The notes below the pieces were generated by a model that worked only from the letters and a program-made list of their open reading frames with translations, did no database searches and was not told the origin of the DNA. Below, piece after piece: positions 36,127 to 45,585 of a stretch of 64,000 nucleotides of DNA; the stretch's first letter is position 1, and each line of letters begins with the position of its first letter. The translations under genes and the position numbers were made by a program. This DNA comes from JAHJQZ01 sp963676075. GTDB taxonomy: Bacteria; Pseudomonadota; Alphaproteobacteria; Rhizobiales; Devosiaceae. The stretch lies in contig CAXXNZ010000004.1 of assembly GCA_963676075.2 (NCBI GenBank), positions 1 to 64,000 on the forward strand. Reading direction: 5' to 3'.

Positions 36127-36762
36127 ATGACAAAACGCGATTCGAAGCCGGCAACCCGCCCCGATTTTTCCTATGAGATCGCCGCCCACAATGCAGGCGC
36201 TGCTCGCGTTGCCGGCGTCGACGAAGCAGGACGCGGGCCCCTGGCCGGGCCGGTCGTCGTTGCAGCGGTGGTTTTTCCGCACGGGCGCTATCCCGAGGGA
36301 CTCAACGACTCCAAGAAGCTTTCGGCCAAGCGACGGGAGACCTTGTTCTCGGAAATCCTCAGCCTCGGGGAAGCCGCCATCGTCACCGCACCGCCCGAGG
36401 TGATCGACAAGCTCAATATCCGCGGCGCAACGCTCTGGGCCATGCGCCAGGCGCTGCTCGCCCTGCCCGTGGCGCCCGATCTTGCCCTGATCGATGGCCG
36501 CGACGTGCCTCCCGGCCTTTCGTGCCGCGCCGAGGCGCTGATCGGCGGTGACGGCAGGTCGGTATCGATCGCTGCCGCCTCGATCCTTGCCAAGGTGACC
36601 CGAGACGCGATGTGTCCGATCATGGATATAGACTCGGAAGGCTATGGATTTGCCGGCCACAAGGGTTACGGCACTGCTGCCCATATATTGGCGCTCAAGG
36701 AACGCGGCGCCTCGCCCCATCATCGCAAGAGCTTCGCACCTGTCGCGACAACCCTTTGTTAA
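36127..36762 (+). CDS. rnhB: Ribonuclease HII
   Basis: 211 residues. Removes single ribonucleotides and RNA from DNA duplexes. The catalytic DEAG motif is in VAGVDEAGRGPLAGPVV, and further acidic residues are in DLALIDGRD and AKVTRDAMCPIMD. Divergent from pdxH. Its TAA stop is immediately followed by the ccrM promoter region, with TTAA elements beginning inside the stop. Confidence 0.96.
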   Translation: MTKRDSKPATRPDFSYEIAAHNAGAARVAGVDEAGRGPLAGPVVVAAVVFPHGRYPEGLNDSKKLSAKRRETLFSEILSLGEAAIVTAPPEVIDKLNIRGATLWAMRQALLALPVAPDLALIDGRDVPPGLSCRAEALIGGDGRSVSIAAASILAKVTRDAMCPIMDIDSEGYGFAGHKGYGTAAHILALKERGASPHHRKSFAPVATTLC

Positions 36763-36810
36763 CCCTACCACTTAGGCGGCACTTAACCTTACCGCGGTAC
36801 AAACGCCCTG

Positions 36811-36825
36811 TTAGTGTTGCGTTAG
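36811..36825 (+). promoter_or_regulatory. Candidate CtrA-binding site upstream of ccrM
   Basis: TTAG-TGTTGCG-TTAG, two TTAG half-sites with a 7-base spacer, close to the CtrA consensus TTAA-N7-TTAA. It ends 10 bases before the ccrM ATG. Further TTAA tetramers at 36759 and 36783 flank it. In Caulobacter CtrA activates ccrM late in the cell cycle; the same control is inferred here from the sequence match only. Confidence 0.5.
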
Positions 36826-36835
36826 GGTTAAGTGC

Positions 36836-37975
36836 ATGTTGCGTACCGCGCGTATCCTCGAGGCGCCCGCATCGACGGGTTCCGAAAATGGCGGATTGCC
36901 GCTCGACACCATTCTGATCGGCGATTGCGCCGACCGGATGAACGCGCTTCCGGCGGGTTCCGTCGACCTGATCTTCGCCGATCCCCCCTACAATCTCCAG
37001 CTCGAGACCGGCCTGACCCGGCCTGACCAGTCGCATGTCGACGCCGTCGACGACGATTGGGACAAGTTCGAAAGCTTCGCCCATTACGACGCCTTCACCC
37101 ATCGTTGGCTCAAGGCGGCGCGGCGCGTGCTCAAACCCGACGGGGCGCTCTGGGTCATCGGGTCCTATCACAACATCTTCCGCGTCGGCGCGGCGCTGCA
37201 GGACAACGATTTCTGGATCCTCAACGACATCGTTTGGCGCAAGTCCAACCCGATGCCGAATTTCCGCGGCACCCGTTTCACCAATGCCCATGAGACATTG
37301 ATTTGGGCGGCCCGCAGCCAGAAATCGCGTGTCACCTTCAATTACGAAGCGCTCAAGCAGGGCAATGACGATCTGCAGATGCGCTCGGACTGGCTGTTTC
37401 CGCTGTGCACCGGCGGCGAGCGCCTGAAGGACGATCACTCCGGCAAGGTTCATCCGACCCAGAAGCCCGAGGCGCTGCTGCACCGCATTCTGGTCGGCAC
37501 GACACGGCCCGGCGAAGTGGTGCTCGACCCGTTCTTCGGCACCGGCACCACCGGCGCCGTCGCCCGACGGCTCGGGCGGCATTTCATCGGTGTCGAGCGC
37601 GACACGACCTATGCCGCCGCTGCGCTCGAACGTATCGGCAAGGTCACCCCGCTTGCTTCCGAAGCAGTCGAACCCTTGAGTTCCAAGCGAAATGCCCCGC
37701 GCGTCGCCTTCGGCTCGCTGGTCGAACAGGGCCTGATCGCGCCGGGGACCAATCTCATCGACGCCAAGGGGCGGTTTTCCGCCTTGGTCCGTGCCGATGG
37801 TTCGCTGAAATCCGGGGACCACGAGGGTTCGATCCACAAGGTCGGCGCGCTCGTCCAGGGCGCCGAGGCCTGCAACGGCTGGACCTTCTGGCACATCGAA
37901 GACGCAAAAGGCCCAGTTCCGATCGATGATTTCCGCACGCAAGTGCGTCAGCAGATGACAAGACTTTCGGCCTGA
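36836..37975 (+). CDS. ccrM: Cell-cycle adenine DNA methyltransferase (GANTC)
   Basis: 379 residues. A beta-class N6-adenine methyltransferase that modifies GANTC after replication and links chromosome state to transcription in alphaproteobacteria. Motifs are LIFADPPYNLQLETG (DPPY, residues 49-52), SYHNIFRVGAALQDNDFWIL, HPTQKPEALLHRI and the SAM-binding FFGTGTTGAVARRLGRHFIG. The C-terminal ~80 residues (VAFGSLVEQGLIAPGTNL ... SIHKVGALVQGAEACNGWTF) are the extra domain that separates CcrM from ordinary restriction-type HinfI methylases. ATG 36836 is preceded by a purine-rich leader. An intrinsic terminator follows. Confidence 0.96.
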   Translation: MLRTARILEAPASTGSENGGLPLDTILIGDCADRMNALPAGSVDLIFADPPYNLQLETGLTRPDQSHVDAVDDDWDKFESFAHYDAFTHRWLKAARRVLKPDGALWVIGSYHNIFRVGAALQDNDFWILNDIVWRKSNPMPNFRGTRFTNAHETLIWAARSQKSRVTFNYEALKQGNDDLQMRSDWLFPLCTGGERLKDDHSGKVHPTQKPEALLHRILVGTTRPGEVVLDPFFGTGTTGAVARRLGRHFIGVERDTTYAAAALERIGKVTPLASEAVEPLSSKRNAPRVAFGSLVEQGLIAPGTNLIDAKGRFSALVRADGSLKSGDHEGSIHKVGALVQGAEACNGWTFWHIEDAKGPVPIDDFRTQVRQQMTRLSA

Positions 37976-38003
37976 ATTCGACCTCCAACTCAATCAGGCA
38001 AAC

Positions 38004-38032
38004 TGCCGCCGGGGGACCGGCGGCATTTTCTT
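38004..38032 (+). terminator. Rho-independent terminator after ccrM
   Basis: TGCCGCC (38004-38010), loop GGGGGACC, GGCGGCA (38019-38025), then TTTTCTTT. It lies between the convergent ccrM and mutY genes. Confidence 0.85.
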
Positions 38033-38048
38033 TGGCCTGAGGTCCCCG

Positions 38049-39113
38049 TCACGCCAGCGCCGAGGCCAGCACTTTCCGGAACACCGACGGCAACGCCTCG
38101 TCGCCAAGCTGACCGGGCGGTGACCACCAGCCCTTGCCCGCCGGGTCGGGTGCATCGCCAAGCACCCAGACCGCCAGTTCCAGCCGGAAGTGGGTGAAGA
38201 CATGAACCACCTCCCCCGCCTTGCGCCAGTCGCCGGCCACCGGATAGTCCGGCGCGCCGGACGCCGCAGCCCATTCCGACACCGGCACACCAGTCATCTT
38301 GGCGAGCAGACCCTTGTCCGGCCGCTGCACCAGCCAGATGGCACCATCGTTTCGGATCAGGACATAGGCATGGCCGCGCCGCGTCGGGCGCTCAGCCTTC
38401 TCCGGCTTGCGCGGATACACGGTCGGGTCCGGCAAATCGGTTGCGGCGCAATCGGGCTGCAACGGACACAGTGCGCAAGCAGTCGAGCGCGGCGCGCACA
38501 GGGTTGCGCCGAGGTCCATCAGCGCTTGGGCGAAATCGCCGGCCCGCTCCGGCACGATCCCGGCCAACACCTTGCGCAATTCCGGTTTTGCCTCGCGCGG
38601 CGGGTTTTCGAGCCGCAACACCCGCGACAGCACCCGCTCGACATTGCCGTCGATCACCGGCACGCGCTCGTCATGGCAGATGGCGGCAATCGCCGCCGCC
38701 GTGTAAGGGCCGATGCCGGGCAAGGTCTCGAGTTCGGCTGATGTCTCGGGGAAAACCCCGCCCAGTTTTTCCGTCACAACCTTTGCGGCAGCGTGCAGAT
38801 TGCGGGCGCGTGCATAGTAGCCAAGCCCGGCCCAGCGCGCCAACACGTCATCAAGCGGCGCGGCGGCGAGATCGGCGACGCTTGGCCAACGCCGGGTGAA
38901 GTCGAGAAAATAGTCGCGCGCAGCCACGATCGTGGTCTGCTGCAACATGATTTCGCTGAGCCACACCCGATAAGGATCGGGTTTTTCGCCAGCGCGCCGC
39001 GCCGCCGGCATCACCCGCCAGGGCAGGCTGCGGGCGTGCCTGTCGTACCATTCAAGCAACGCCTCGGCGGAAAACGCAGGACCGGTCTTTTTCACAAACA
39101 TGCCTTGGGTCAT
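38049..39113 (-). CDS. mutY: A/G-specific adenine glycosylase
   Basis: 354 residues. Removes adenine mispaired with 8-oxoguanine. The HhH-GPD core has the catalytic Glu in SEIMLQQTTIVAA and Asp in VIDGNVERVLSRV. The Fe-S cluster ligands follow C-x6-C-x2-C-x5-C (CAPRSTACALCPLQPDC). A C-terminal NUDIX-like 8-oxoG recognition domain begins near YVLIRNDGAIWLVQRP. ATG 39113 was chosen; ATG 39101 is possible. It is divergent from the DUF721 gene and convergent with ccrM. Confidence 0.95.
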   Translation of the reverse strand: MTQGMFVKKTGPAFSAEALLEWYDRHARSLPWRVMPAARRAGEKPDPYRVWLSEIMLQQTTIVAARDYFLDFTRRWPSVADLAAAPLDDVLARWAGLGYYARARNLHAAAKVVTEKLGGVFPETSAELETLPGIGPYTAAAIAAICHDERVPVIDGNVERVLSRVLRLENPPREAKPELRKVLAGIVPERAGDFAQALMDLGATLCAPRSTACALCPLQPDCAATDLPDPTVYPRKPEKAERPTRRGHAYVLIRNDGAIWLVQRPDKGLLAKMTGVPVSEWAAASGAPDYPVAGDWRKAGEVVHVFTHFRLELAVWVLGDAPDPAGKGWWSPPGQLGDEALPSVFRKVLASALA

Positions 39114-39192
39114 GATGGCGATGTGAGGGGCGATGCCTTGTGCTGGCAAGTGCCGCAACGTAATTGTCCCCATCGCGAAAGGCGGCGCGCCA

Positions 39193-39699
39193 ATGGCCGA
39201 AACGGACAAGAAGAAAAAAGAGGTCAAGCGGCGCAACCGCTTTGTCGGGCTCGACGACGCGGCCAATGCCGTGCTCGATCCGGTGTTCCGCAAGCGCGGC
39301 TTTGCCAATCGCGACCTGTTTGCGCGCTGGCCCGAAATCGCGCCGCCGCCTTTCGACAAGACAACCCAGCCCGAACGCCTTTTCTGGCCACGGCGCGAGG
39401 CCGGCGCCGAAGGGGCAATTCTTCATCTCAGATGCGCACCGGGCGCGGCTCTGGCTGTCTCCCATGAAGGCGAGCGCATCGCCCGCGCCGTCAATACCTA
39501 CTTCGGCTATTTTCTTGTCCATTCGGTCAAGATCTCCGCCGAGCCTTTTGTCCCCCCGGCGCCAGACAAGGCAAAGCCCGAGCCCTGCCCGCCGGACATC
39601 GCCGCTGCCGTCGGCGAGATCGTCGAAAACGTCAGCGACGACGGCTTGCGCGAGGCCCTGAGGGCCTTGGGCGAAAACATCAAGATGAAGCGCAAGTAG
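39193..39699 (+). CDS. DUF721 (DciA-like) protein
   Basis: 168 residues. The DUF721 domain covers residues ~20-110 (VLDPVFRKRGFANRDLFARW, RCAPGAALAVSHEGERI), with a Lys-rich N-terminus. DciA, the characterised member, loads the replicative helicase DnaB in bacteria lacking DnaC; this is a sensible but inferred role. ATG 39193 has AAAGG upstream. It starts the group DUF721 / DsbA-like / smc, conserved in order in Rhizobiales as I recall. Confidence 0.85.
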   Translation: MAETDKKKKEVKRRNRFVGLDDAANAVLDPVFRKRGFANRDLFARWPEIAPPPFDKTTQPERLFWPRREAGAEGAILHLRCAPGAALAVSHEGERIARAVNTYFGYFLVHSVKISAEPFVPPAPDKAKPEPCPPDIAAAVGEIVENVSDDGLREALRALGENIKMKRK

Positions 39700-39827
39700 G
39701 GGACGGCACCGCGATCCTGGCGCGCCGGCCAACCGGTTCTATATTGAAGACACCGTGTTCACGGCATTTTGCCTTGTTCTCACCACAGGCCTGAGTACAT
39801 TGGCGCCGAAAAAATTAGGAGCATATC

Positions 39828-40568
39828 TTGACCGTTAGCCGCAGACTCTTTCTCGCCACCGGGGCCTCGCTCGGCGTTGTGACGCTGGCCGCCTGCAGCT
39901 CCGATCCGGTTTCCAAGGCCGAAGCTCAGACCACGCCAACCGAGCCGGCTGCGGCAACACCCGTGGCCGACACCACGCCAGCGGCTAATGTCGAATTCTA
40001 CGACGGTTCGCCGGTGCCCCCAATCGGCAGCGATCCTTTGCTCAATCCCGCCGGCGTGCAGGATCGTCCGATCGGCGCCAAGGATGCCAAGGTCGTGGTC
40101 ATTGAGTATTCTTCGCCGACCTGTCCGCACTGTGCCGTATTCGCGGTCGACGTTTATCCGGAGTTCAAGACCAAATACATCGACACCGGCAAGGTCACCT
40201 TTATCCTGCGCCCGTTCGTGCGCAACGTGCTTGATGCAGTGGTGTTCATGCTGGCCGATGCGGCTGGCCCCGACAAATATGTCGACGTGGTCGAAGCCTA
40301 CTTCAAGACGATGAACACCTGGGCCACCAGCAACAAGCCGCGCGACGAAATCGAAAAGATCGCCCTGCAGCTCGGTTTTACCAAGGAATCCTTCGAGGCT
40401 GCCTTGACGAATCAAGACCTGTTCGATGGTCTTGATAAACTGCGCACTCAGGCGCTGGACAAGTTCGGCGTCACCGGAACGCCGACCTTCTACATCAATG
40501 GCAAGAAGTTTGAAGGCGAACATAGCATCAAACAGTTCTCGACCGAGATCGATCCGCTTCTCGCCTGA
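39828..40568 (+). CDS. DsbA-like thioredoxin-fold lipoprotein
   Basis: 246 residues, TTG start supported by AGGAG seven bases upstream and by homology at once after it. The N-terminus MTVSRRLFLATGASLGVV has a twin-arginine pattern and ends in a lipobox LAAC (Cys23), so the product is probably a Tat-exported or Sec-exported lipoprotein. A Pro/Ala-rich linker (to ~60) leads to a DsbA-type domain with active site SPTCPHC (Cys99, Cys102) and the cis-Pro loop FGVTGTPTFYINGKKF. It likely catalyses disulfide exchange outside the cytoplasm. It lies 26 bases before smc, a striking pairing with no obvious mechanistic link. Confidence 0.9.
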   Translation: MTVSRRLFLATGASLGVVTLAACSSDPVSKAEAQTTPTEPAAATPVADTTPAANVEFYDGSPVPPIGSDPLLNPAGVQDRPIGAKDAKVVVIEYSSPTCPHCAVFAVDVYPEFKTKYIDTGKVTFILRPFVRNVLDAVVFMLADAAGPDKYVDVVEAYFKTMNTWATSNKPRDEIEKIALQLGFTKESFEAALTNQDLFDGLDKLRTQALDKFGVTGTPTFYINGKKFEGEHSIKQFSTEIDPLLA

Positions 40569-40594
40569 TCCGATAAAGTGGTGAGAGGCGCACA

Positions 40595-43500
40595 ATGAAA
40601 TTTGCGCGCCTCAAGATCCACGGCTTCAAGAGCTTCTGCGACCAGACCGATATCGTGCTGGAGCCGGGCCTGACAGGCGTTGTCGGCCCGAATGGCTGTG
40701 GCAAATCCAATCTTGTCGAGGCGCTGCGCTGGGTTATGGGCGAAAGCTCATACAAGGCGATGCGCGCCTCGGGCATGGATGACGTCATCTTCTCAGGATC
40801 GGGCAATCGTCCGTCCCGCAACAGCGCCGAAGTTTCGGTGCATCTCGATAACGCGGACCGCACCGCGCCCGCCGTTCTCAACAACGCCGATCTGCTCGAA
40901 GTCACCCGCCGCATCGAACGCGAGTCCGGTTCGGTCTACCGCGTCAACGGCCGCGAAGTTCGGGCGCGTGACGTGCAATTGCTCTTCGCCGACTCCTCGA
41001 CCGGCGCCCGCTCGCCAGCCATGGTGCATCAGGGGCGCGTCGGCGAACTGATCGCCGCCAAGCCGGTGCAGCGCCGGGCTCTGCTTGAAGAGGCCGCCGG
41101 CATATCCGGGCTATATTCGCGCCGGCACGAGGCCGAGCTTCGCCTCAAGGCCGCCGAACAAAATCTCGAACGCGTCGACGACATTATCGGGCAGATCGAG
41201 CAGCAGCTCGACACCCTCAAACGCCAGGCCCGCCTTGCCGTCCGCTATCGCGGTCTGTCGGGCGAAATCCGCAAGGCCGAAGCGACCCTGTTCCATCTGA
41301 GATGGGTCAGGGCTCGTATCGCCGAAAAGGAAACCGAGGCCAATCAAGGTCAACAGATCACCAAACTCGCCGAAGCAGTCCACGCCGAACGCGAAGGCAC
41401 CAAGGCACTCGAGGCTGCCGAAGCCAAGCTGCAGCCACTTCGGCAGTCCGAGGCCGAGGCCGGGGCAATCCTGCAACGCTACAAGATCCTCGCCGAACAG
41501 CTCGAAGACGAAATTCGCCGCAACCACGCGCGACGTCATGAACTCGAGGTGCGCCAGACCCAGATCGCCGCCGACCGCGCCCGCGAGATCGAACTGGCCG
41601 AAGAGGCCGAGACTTCACTCGCCGCCGCTGCCGAAGAAATCGCCGCGCTCAACCGCGAGGCCGAGAACGAGCGCGAAGATGCCGACGCCGCACGCGCCGA
41701 GGCCGAGGCACTGGCCAGCAGATTGGCTGAAGCGGAAGCGGCCTCCCGTACTGCCGCCAACCACCTGGCCGAACTGAAGGCGCGGCGCACAGCGACCGAG
41801 CGTGTCGCGGCCGATGCCGAAGCCCGCGCCACCCGCCTTGCCGAGCAACTCGCCGGCGTCGAAACAGAGCTCGCCGCCGTAGCCGCTACGCTTGCCGGAG
41901 ATTCGACCCTTGCCGAAAAGCAGGCTGTGCTGGCAACGGCTCAGGAAACCGCCGAGGCCGCCGAAGCCAAAGCGCTCGCCGCCGAGACCGCCAGTGCCGA
42001 TGCTATCGCCGCGCTCGATGATGCCCGCCCTGCCCTCGGCGAATGCGAGACGGCGCTCGGGCGGCTGGAAAGCGAGGCGCAAACGTTGACGCGGGTGCTC
42101 AATGTCGGCGACGGCAATCTTTGGCCGCCGATCGTCGACGCCCTCAAGGTCGCGCCAGGCTACGAAACAGCCCTCGGCGCTGCACTCGGCGACGATCTCG
42201 AAGCGTCCTCGGATTCAGGCGCCCCACTGTTCTGGGACGAGCCCGGCGATGGCGCCGAAGATGACGACCTGCCCTCGGGTGCGCAGCCCTTCACCGAACT
42301 CGTCACCGGTCCGGCACTGCTCACGCGCAGGCTCAGGCAGATCGGATTGATTGAAGCCACCGATGGCCCGAAGCTTAAGCTGCTGCTCAAGCCCGGACAG
42401 AGCCTTGTCTCCAAAAACGGTGATCTCTGGCGCTGGGACGGGTTTACCGCCGCCGCCGACGCACCGAGCGCTGCCGCGCAGCGACTGGCCCAGCGCAACC
42501 GGCTGCACGATCTCGATCAGGAAATCGCCGCGGCCAAGGCCGAGCGCGACAGGCTGCGGAACCAACTGGCCGCCCTCGAACAGCGGCGCGACGCCGCACA
42601 AGGCAGTGAACAGACGGCGCGCAGCGACTGGCGCGCGGCCCAGCACGCCATCCAGTCGGCCCAGGCCGGCGTCGATGCGGCACAAAAGGCGCTCGGCGAT
42701 CTGACGCGGCGTCAGGGCGCATTGACCGAAACCGTCGAAAGACTCGGGGTCAATCTTGCCGAAGCGCGCGAAGAGGTCGAGACAGCGCGGGCCGCCCTGA
42801 CCGATGCTAGTGCCGATACCGAGGCCGCAGAAGCACTGGCGGTACGTGAGGAAGAAACACGCAAGCTGCGCGAACAGGCCGAACAGGCCCGCCTCCGGCT
42901 CGGCAGTTTCGAAGGCGCGGCGCGGCTTCGTTCCGCACGCCTGAAACAATTGACCGACGACAGTGCGGGCTGGACACGGCGCAAGTCGAGCGCACAATCC
43001 CAGGCCGAGACGCTGGCCAAACGCGCCGCCGAACTGGCATCCGAACTCGACGGACTGAAAGACGGCCCGGACGGGTTCGATGAGAAGCGCCAGACCCTCA
43101 ATGACCGGATCGAGGAAGCGACCGACCGCCACAAGCAGGCCGGCGACGTGCTTGCAGAGGCCGAGACATCATGGCGCGAAGCGGACCGCACTGCGCGCAT
43201 CGCCCACGATGCAGTGAGCAGTGCCCGCGAGGAACTGGCCCGCATCGAGGAACGGCTGAAGGGTCTCAACGCCGCGCGTCAGCAGATCGAGCAGCTGTGT
43301 GTCGAGACCCTCAACATCCCGGCCAGCAAGACCGCCGAGGCCGGCGGATTGAAGCCGGAAGCCGCCCTGCCCCGCGAGGACGATGTCGAGCGCCGGGTCG
43401 AGCGGCTGAAGCTCGAACGCGAACGATTGGGCGGCGTCAACCTCGGTGCCGAACGCGAAGCCGAGGAAACCCGCGAAAAACTCGAAGCGCTGGTTGCCGA

Positions 43501-44053
43501 CCGCGAGGATCTGGTTGCGGCCATTGCCAAGCTCAGAACCGGTATCTCCAATCTCAACCGCGAGGGCAGGGCTCGGCTGACCGAGGCGTTCGAAGTTGTC
43601 AACGCCCACTTCAAGGACCTGTTCACCTCGCTGTTCGGCGGCGGCACCGCCGATCTCGCCTTTGTCGAGAGCGACGATCCGCTAGAGGCAGGACTCGAGA
43701 TCATCGCCAAGCCGCCGGGCAAAAAGCCGCAGACGATGACGCTGCTTTCGGGCGGCGAGCAGGCATTGACGGCTCTCAGTCTGATCTTTGCCGTGTTCCT
43801 GACCAACCCGGCGCCGATCTGCGTCCTCGACGAGGTCGACGCACCGCTCGACGACGCCAATGTCGAACGCTTCTGTGATCTGCTGGACAGCATGCGCCGC
43901 CGCACCGAGACCCGCTTCATGGTCATCACCCACAACCCGATTACCATGAGCCGGGTCGATCGCCTGTATGGCGTCACCATGGCCGAGCGCGGCGTCTCGC
44001 AGGTCGTTTCGGTCGACCTGACCACAGCCAAGGCCGTCGTCGAGGCAGGCTGA
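40595..44053 (+). CDS. smc: Chromosome segregation protein SMC
   Basis: 1152 residues. An ATPase that organises and segregates the chromosome with ScpA and ScpB. The N-terminal head has Walker A GPNGCGKS (31-38). Two long coiled coils (~170-480 and ~650-930, rich in Glu, Ala, Arg) flank a hinge at ~490-640. The C-terminal head carries the ABC signature LLSGGEQALTALSLIFA and Walker B/D-loop CVLDEVDAPLDDANV. It is full length. The hinge region contains an acidic insertion (DEPGDGAEDDDLPSG). A GGAG-like sequence and the DsbA-like gene precede it. Confidence 0.97.
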   Translation: MKFARLKIHGFKSFCDQTDIVLEPGLTGVVGPNGCGKSNLVEALRWVMGESSYKAMRASGMDDVIFSGSGNRPSRNSAEVSVHLDNADRTAPAVLNNADLLEVTRRIERESGSVYRVNGREVRARDVQLLFADSSTGARSPAMVHQGRVGELIAAKPVQRRALLEEAAGISGLYSRRHEAELRLKAAEQNLERVDDIIGQIEQQLDTLKRQARLAVRYRGLSGEIRKAEATLFHLRWVRARIAEKETEANQGQQITKLAEAVHAEREGTKALEAAEAKLQPLRQSEAEAGAILQRYKILAEQLEDEIRRNHARRHELEVRQTQIAADRAREIELAEEAETSLAAAAEEIAALNREAENEREDADAARAEAEALASRLAEAEAASRTAANHLAELKARRTATERVAADAEARATRLAEQLAGVETELAAVAATLAGDSTLAEKQAVLATAQETAEAAEAKALAAETASADAIAALDDARPALGECETALGRLESEAQTLTRVLNVGDGNLWPPIVDALKVAPGYETALGAALGDDLEASSDSGAPLFWDEPGDGAEDDDLPSGAQPFTELVTGPALLTRRLRQIGLIEATDGPKLKLLLKPGQSLVSKNGDLWRWDGFTAAADAPSAAAQRLAQRNRLHDLDQEIAAAKAERDRLRNQLAALEQRRDAAQGSEQTARSDWRAAQHAIQSAQAGVDAAQKALGDLTRRQGALTETVERLGVNLAEAREEVETARAALTDASADTEAAEALAVREEETRKLREQAEQARLRLGSFEGAARLRSARLKQLTDDSAGWTRRKSSAQSQAETLAKRAAELASELDGLKDGPDGFDEKRQTLNDRIEEATDRHKQAGDVLAEAETSWREADRTARIAHDAVSSAREELARIEERLKGLNAARQQIEQLCVETLNIPASKTAEAGGLKPEAALPREDDVERRVERLKLERERLGGVNLGAEREAEETREKLEALVADREDLVAAIAKLRTGISNLNREGRARLTEAFEVVNAHFKDLFTSLFGGGTADLAFVESDDPLEAGLEIIAKPPGKKPQTMTLLSGGEQALTALSLIFAVFLTNPAPICVLDEVDAPLDDANVERFCDLLDSMRRRTETRFMVITHNPITMSRVDRLYGVTMAERGVSQVVSVDLTTAKAVVEAG

Positions 44054-44246
44054 TCGCCACCCGATTTGTTGCTGTCAGTGCCGCGCTGTGCGAATCTGTT
44101 TTGCATCGCGTGTTGCATGCGTATGCTGTTCGAGAAATCCGCTCCGGCCCCAATACGGGTCAGAACGCCGCACCCTCGGCGATCCGCAGTCGTGGACAAA
44201 CCGATTTGTCGTTTTGTTTCAACGAGATAGAACACCCCCGCTTGGC

Positions 44247-44275
44247 TTGACACGGTTTAGGCCGATCACTATTGT
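44247..44275 (+). promoter_or_regulatory. Sigma-70-type promoter of the F0 operon
   Basis: TTGACA (44247-44252), a 17-base spacer and TATTGT (44270-44275). The -35 box is perfect and the spacing ideal. It sits about 60 bases before atpI in the 282-base gap after smc and fits a strongly expressed energy operon. The rest of the gap (44054-44246) shows no gene. Confidence 0.75.
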
Positions 44276-44335
44276 TCGCGCGACTTTGAAGGGGGCATCC
44301 TTTTAAAGCACAGCGGCTGGGTGGCAGTGATCGCA

Positions 44336-44722
44336 ATGGCTAGAGCGCCTCAATCACAGGACCCGGAACCGGAAAGGTCGGCAGGCCGTTCCACCAGCAG
44401 TCTGGCGGAACGGATCGCGCGGGCCCGAAAGGCAAGCATCGCCGTCGAGGCGGCGCGCACCTTCCGGCAACGGGAACTGACGGGCATGGGGCGAGCTTTC
44501 CGTTTTGCGGCCGAGTTCGTCGCCGCGATCATTGCGGGCGGGTTGATCGGTTACGGGATCGACTGGCTTGCAGGGACCACTCCCTGGGCAATGATCGTTT
44601 TGTTGTTGCTGGGCTTTGCAGCGGGCGTGCTCAATGTTATGCGAGCTGCAGCGGAAATGAATTCCGATGTGGCCGACTCAGCCACCACCGGTTCCGTACC
44701 GGACGATGACGACGAAGATTGA
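44336..44722 (+). CDS. atpI: ATP synthase protein I
   Basis: 128 residues. Two transmembrane helices (FRFAAEFVAAIIAGGLIGYG and WAMIVLLLLGFAAGVLNVMR) after a basic N-terminal part, and an acidic C-terminal tail ending DDDDED. AtpI assists c-ring assembly or Mg2+/Ca2+ supply for F0. The start is uncertain: GTG 44321, GTG 44327 and ATG 44336 are in frame. First gene of the F0 operon. Confidence 0.85.
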   Translation: MARAPQSQDPEPERSAGRSTSSLAERIARARKASIAVEAARTFRQRELTGMGRAFRFAAEFVAAIIAGGLIGYGIDWLAGTTPWAMIVLLLLGFAAGVLNVMRAAAEMNSDVADSATTGSVPDDDDED

Positions 44723-44743
44723 GCTTGAGCGAAAGGCTAGACT

Positions 44744-45520
44744 GTGGCGGGCACAGATCCCATTCACCAGTTTAACATCATCAAATATTTCACCTTCGCC
44801 ACCGTCGGTGGGGATGGAACGCCTGGTTCCGGCGTCGAATTGGCATTCACCAATTCTGCCCTGTTCATGGCGCTCGTCCTGGCGCTAGTCTCGGGATATC
44901 TCATCCTGTCGACGCAAGGGCGCGGCCTCGTGCCCGGTCGCCTACAGCTCGTATCGGAGATGTTCTACGAGTTCATAGCCAATACGGTACGAAGCTCGGC
45001 CGGCACCGAGGGGATGCGCTTTTTCCCCTTCGTGTTCACGCTGTTTGCCTTCCTGCTGGTCGGCAACCTGTTCGGCATCGTTCCCTATTTCTTCACGATC
45101 ACCTCGCATGTGATCATCGCCGCCGCGCTGGCACTTCTGGTGATGGCCATCGTCATCGTCTACGGCTTCATGCGCAACGGCTTCGGCTTCTTCAAGCTGT
45201 TCGTCCCCTCGGGCATTCCGGCGCCAATCCTGGTGATCGTCGTTCCGATCGAAATCCTCAGCTTCATCTCGCGGCCCTTGAGCCTTTCCTTGCGACTGTT
45301 CGGCAACATGCTTGCCGGCCATATCGTGCTGAAAGTGTTTGCCGGCTTCGTGGTCATGCTTTCGGGTGCCGGTTTCCTCGGCATCATCGGCGCCATTCTG
45401 CCGCTCGGGATGACCATTGCGCTGACCGCGCTGGAGCTGCTGGTGGCGGCGCTGCAGGCATTCGTTTTCACCATTCTGACCTGCGTCTATCTCAATGACG
45501 CAATCCACCCCGGACACTGA
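44744..45520 (+). CDS. atpB: F0F1 ATP synthase subunit a
   Basis: 258 residues, start GTG 44744 with AAAGG at 8 bases. The membrane half-channel subunit for proton passage. Five to six helices are visible; the essential Arg lies in SRPLSLSLRLFGNMLAGHIV, and the last helices hold ALELLVAALQAFVFTILTCV. The 65 bases to atpE carry its ribosome site. Confidence 0.96.
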   Translation: MAGTDPIHQFNIIKYFTFATVGGDGTPGSGVELAFTNSALFMALVLALVSGYLILSTQGRGLVPGRLQLVSEMFYEFIANTVRSSAGTEGMRFFPFVFTLFAFLLVGNLFGIVPYFFTITSHVIIAAALALLVMAIVIVYGFMRNGFGFFKLFVPSGIPAPILVIVVPIEILSFISRPLSLSLRLFGNMLAGHIVLKVFAGFVVMLSGAGFLGIIGAILPLGMTIALTALELLVAALQAFVFTILTCVYLNDAIHPGH

Positions 45521-45585
45521 TCGTAACGGTCGCAGTCCGCACCCCTTCAATCCTGTCTGAGAGAAATCCCAAGGGAGACAACCAA

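Noticed and set aside
35995..36771. N-terminal extension of pdxH
   Set aside because: The extra codons are antisense to rnhB; the ribosome site and family start support ATG 35994.
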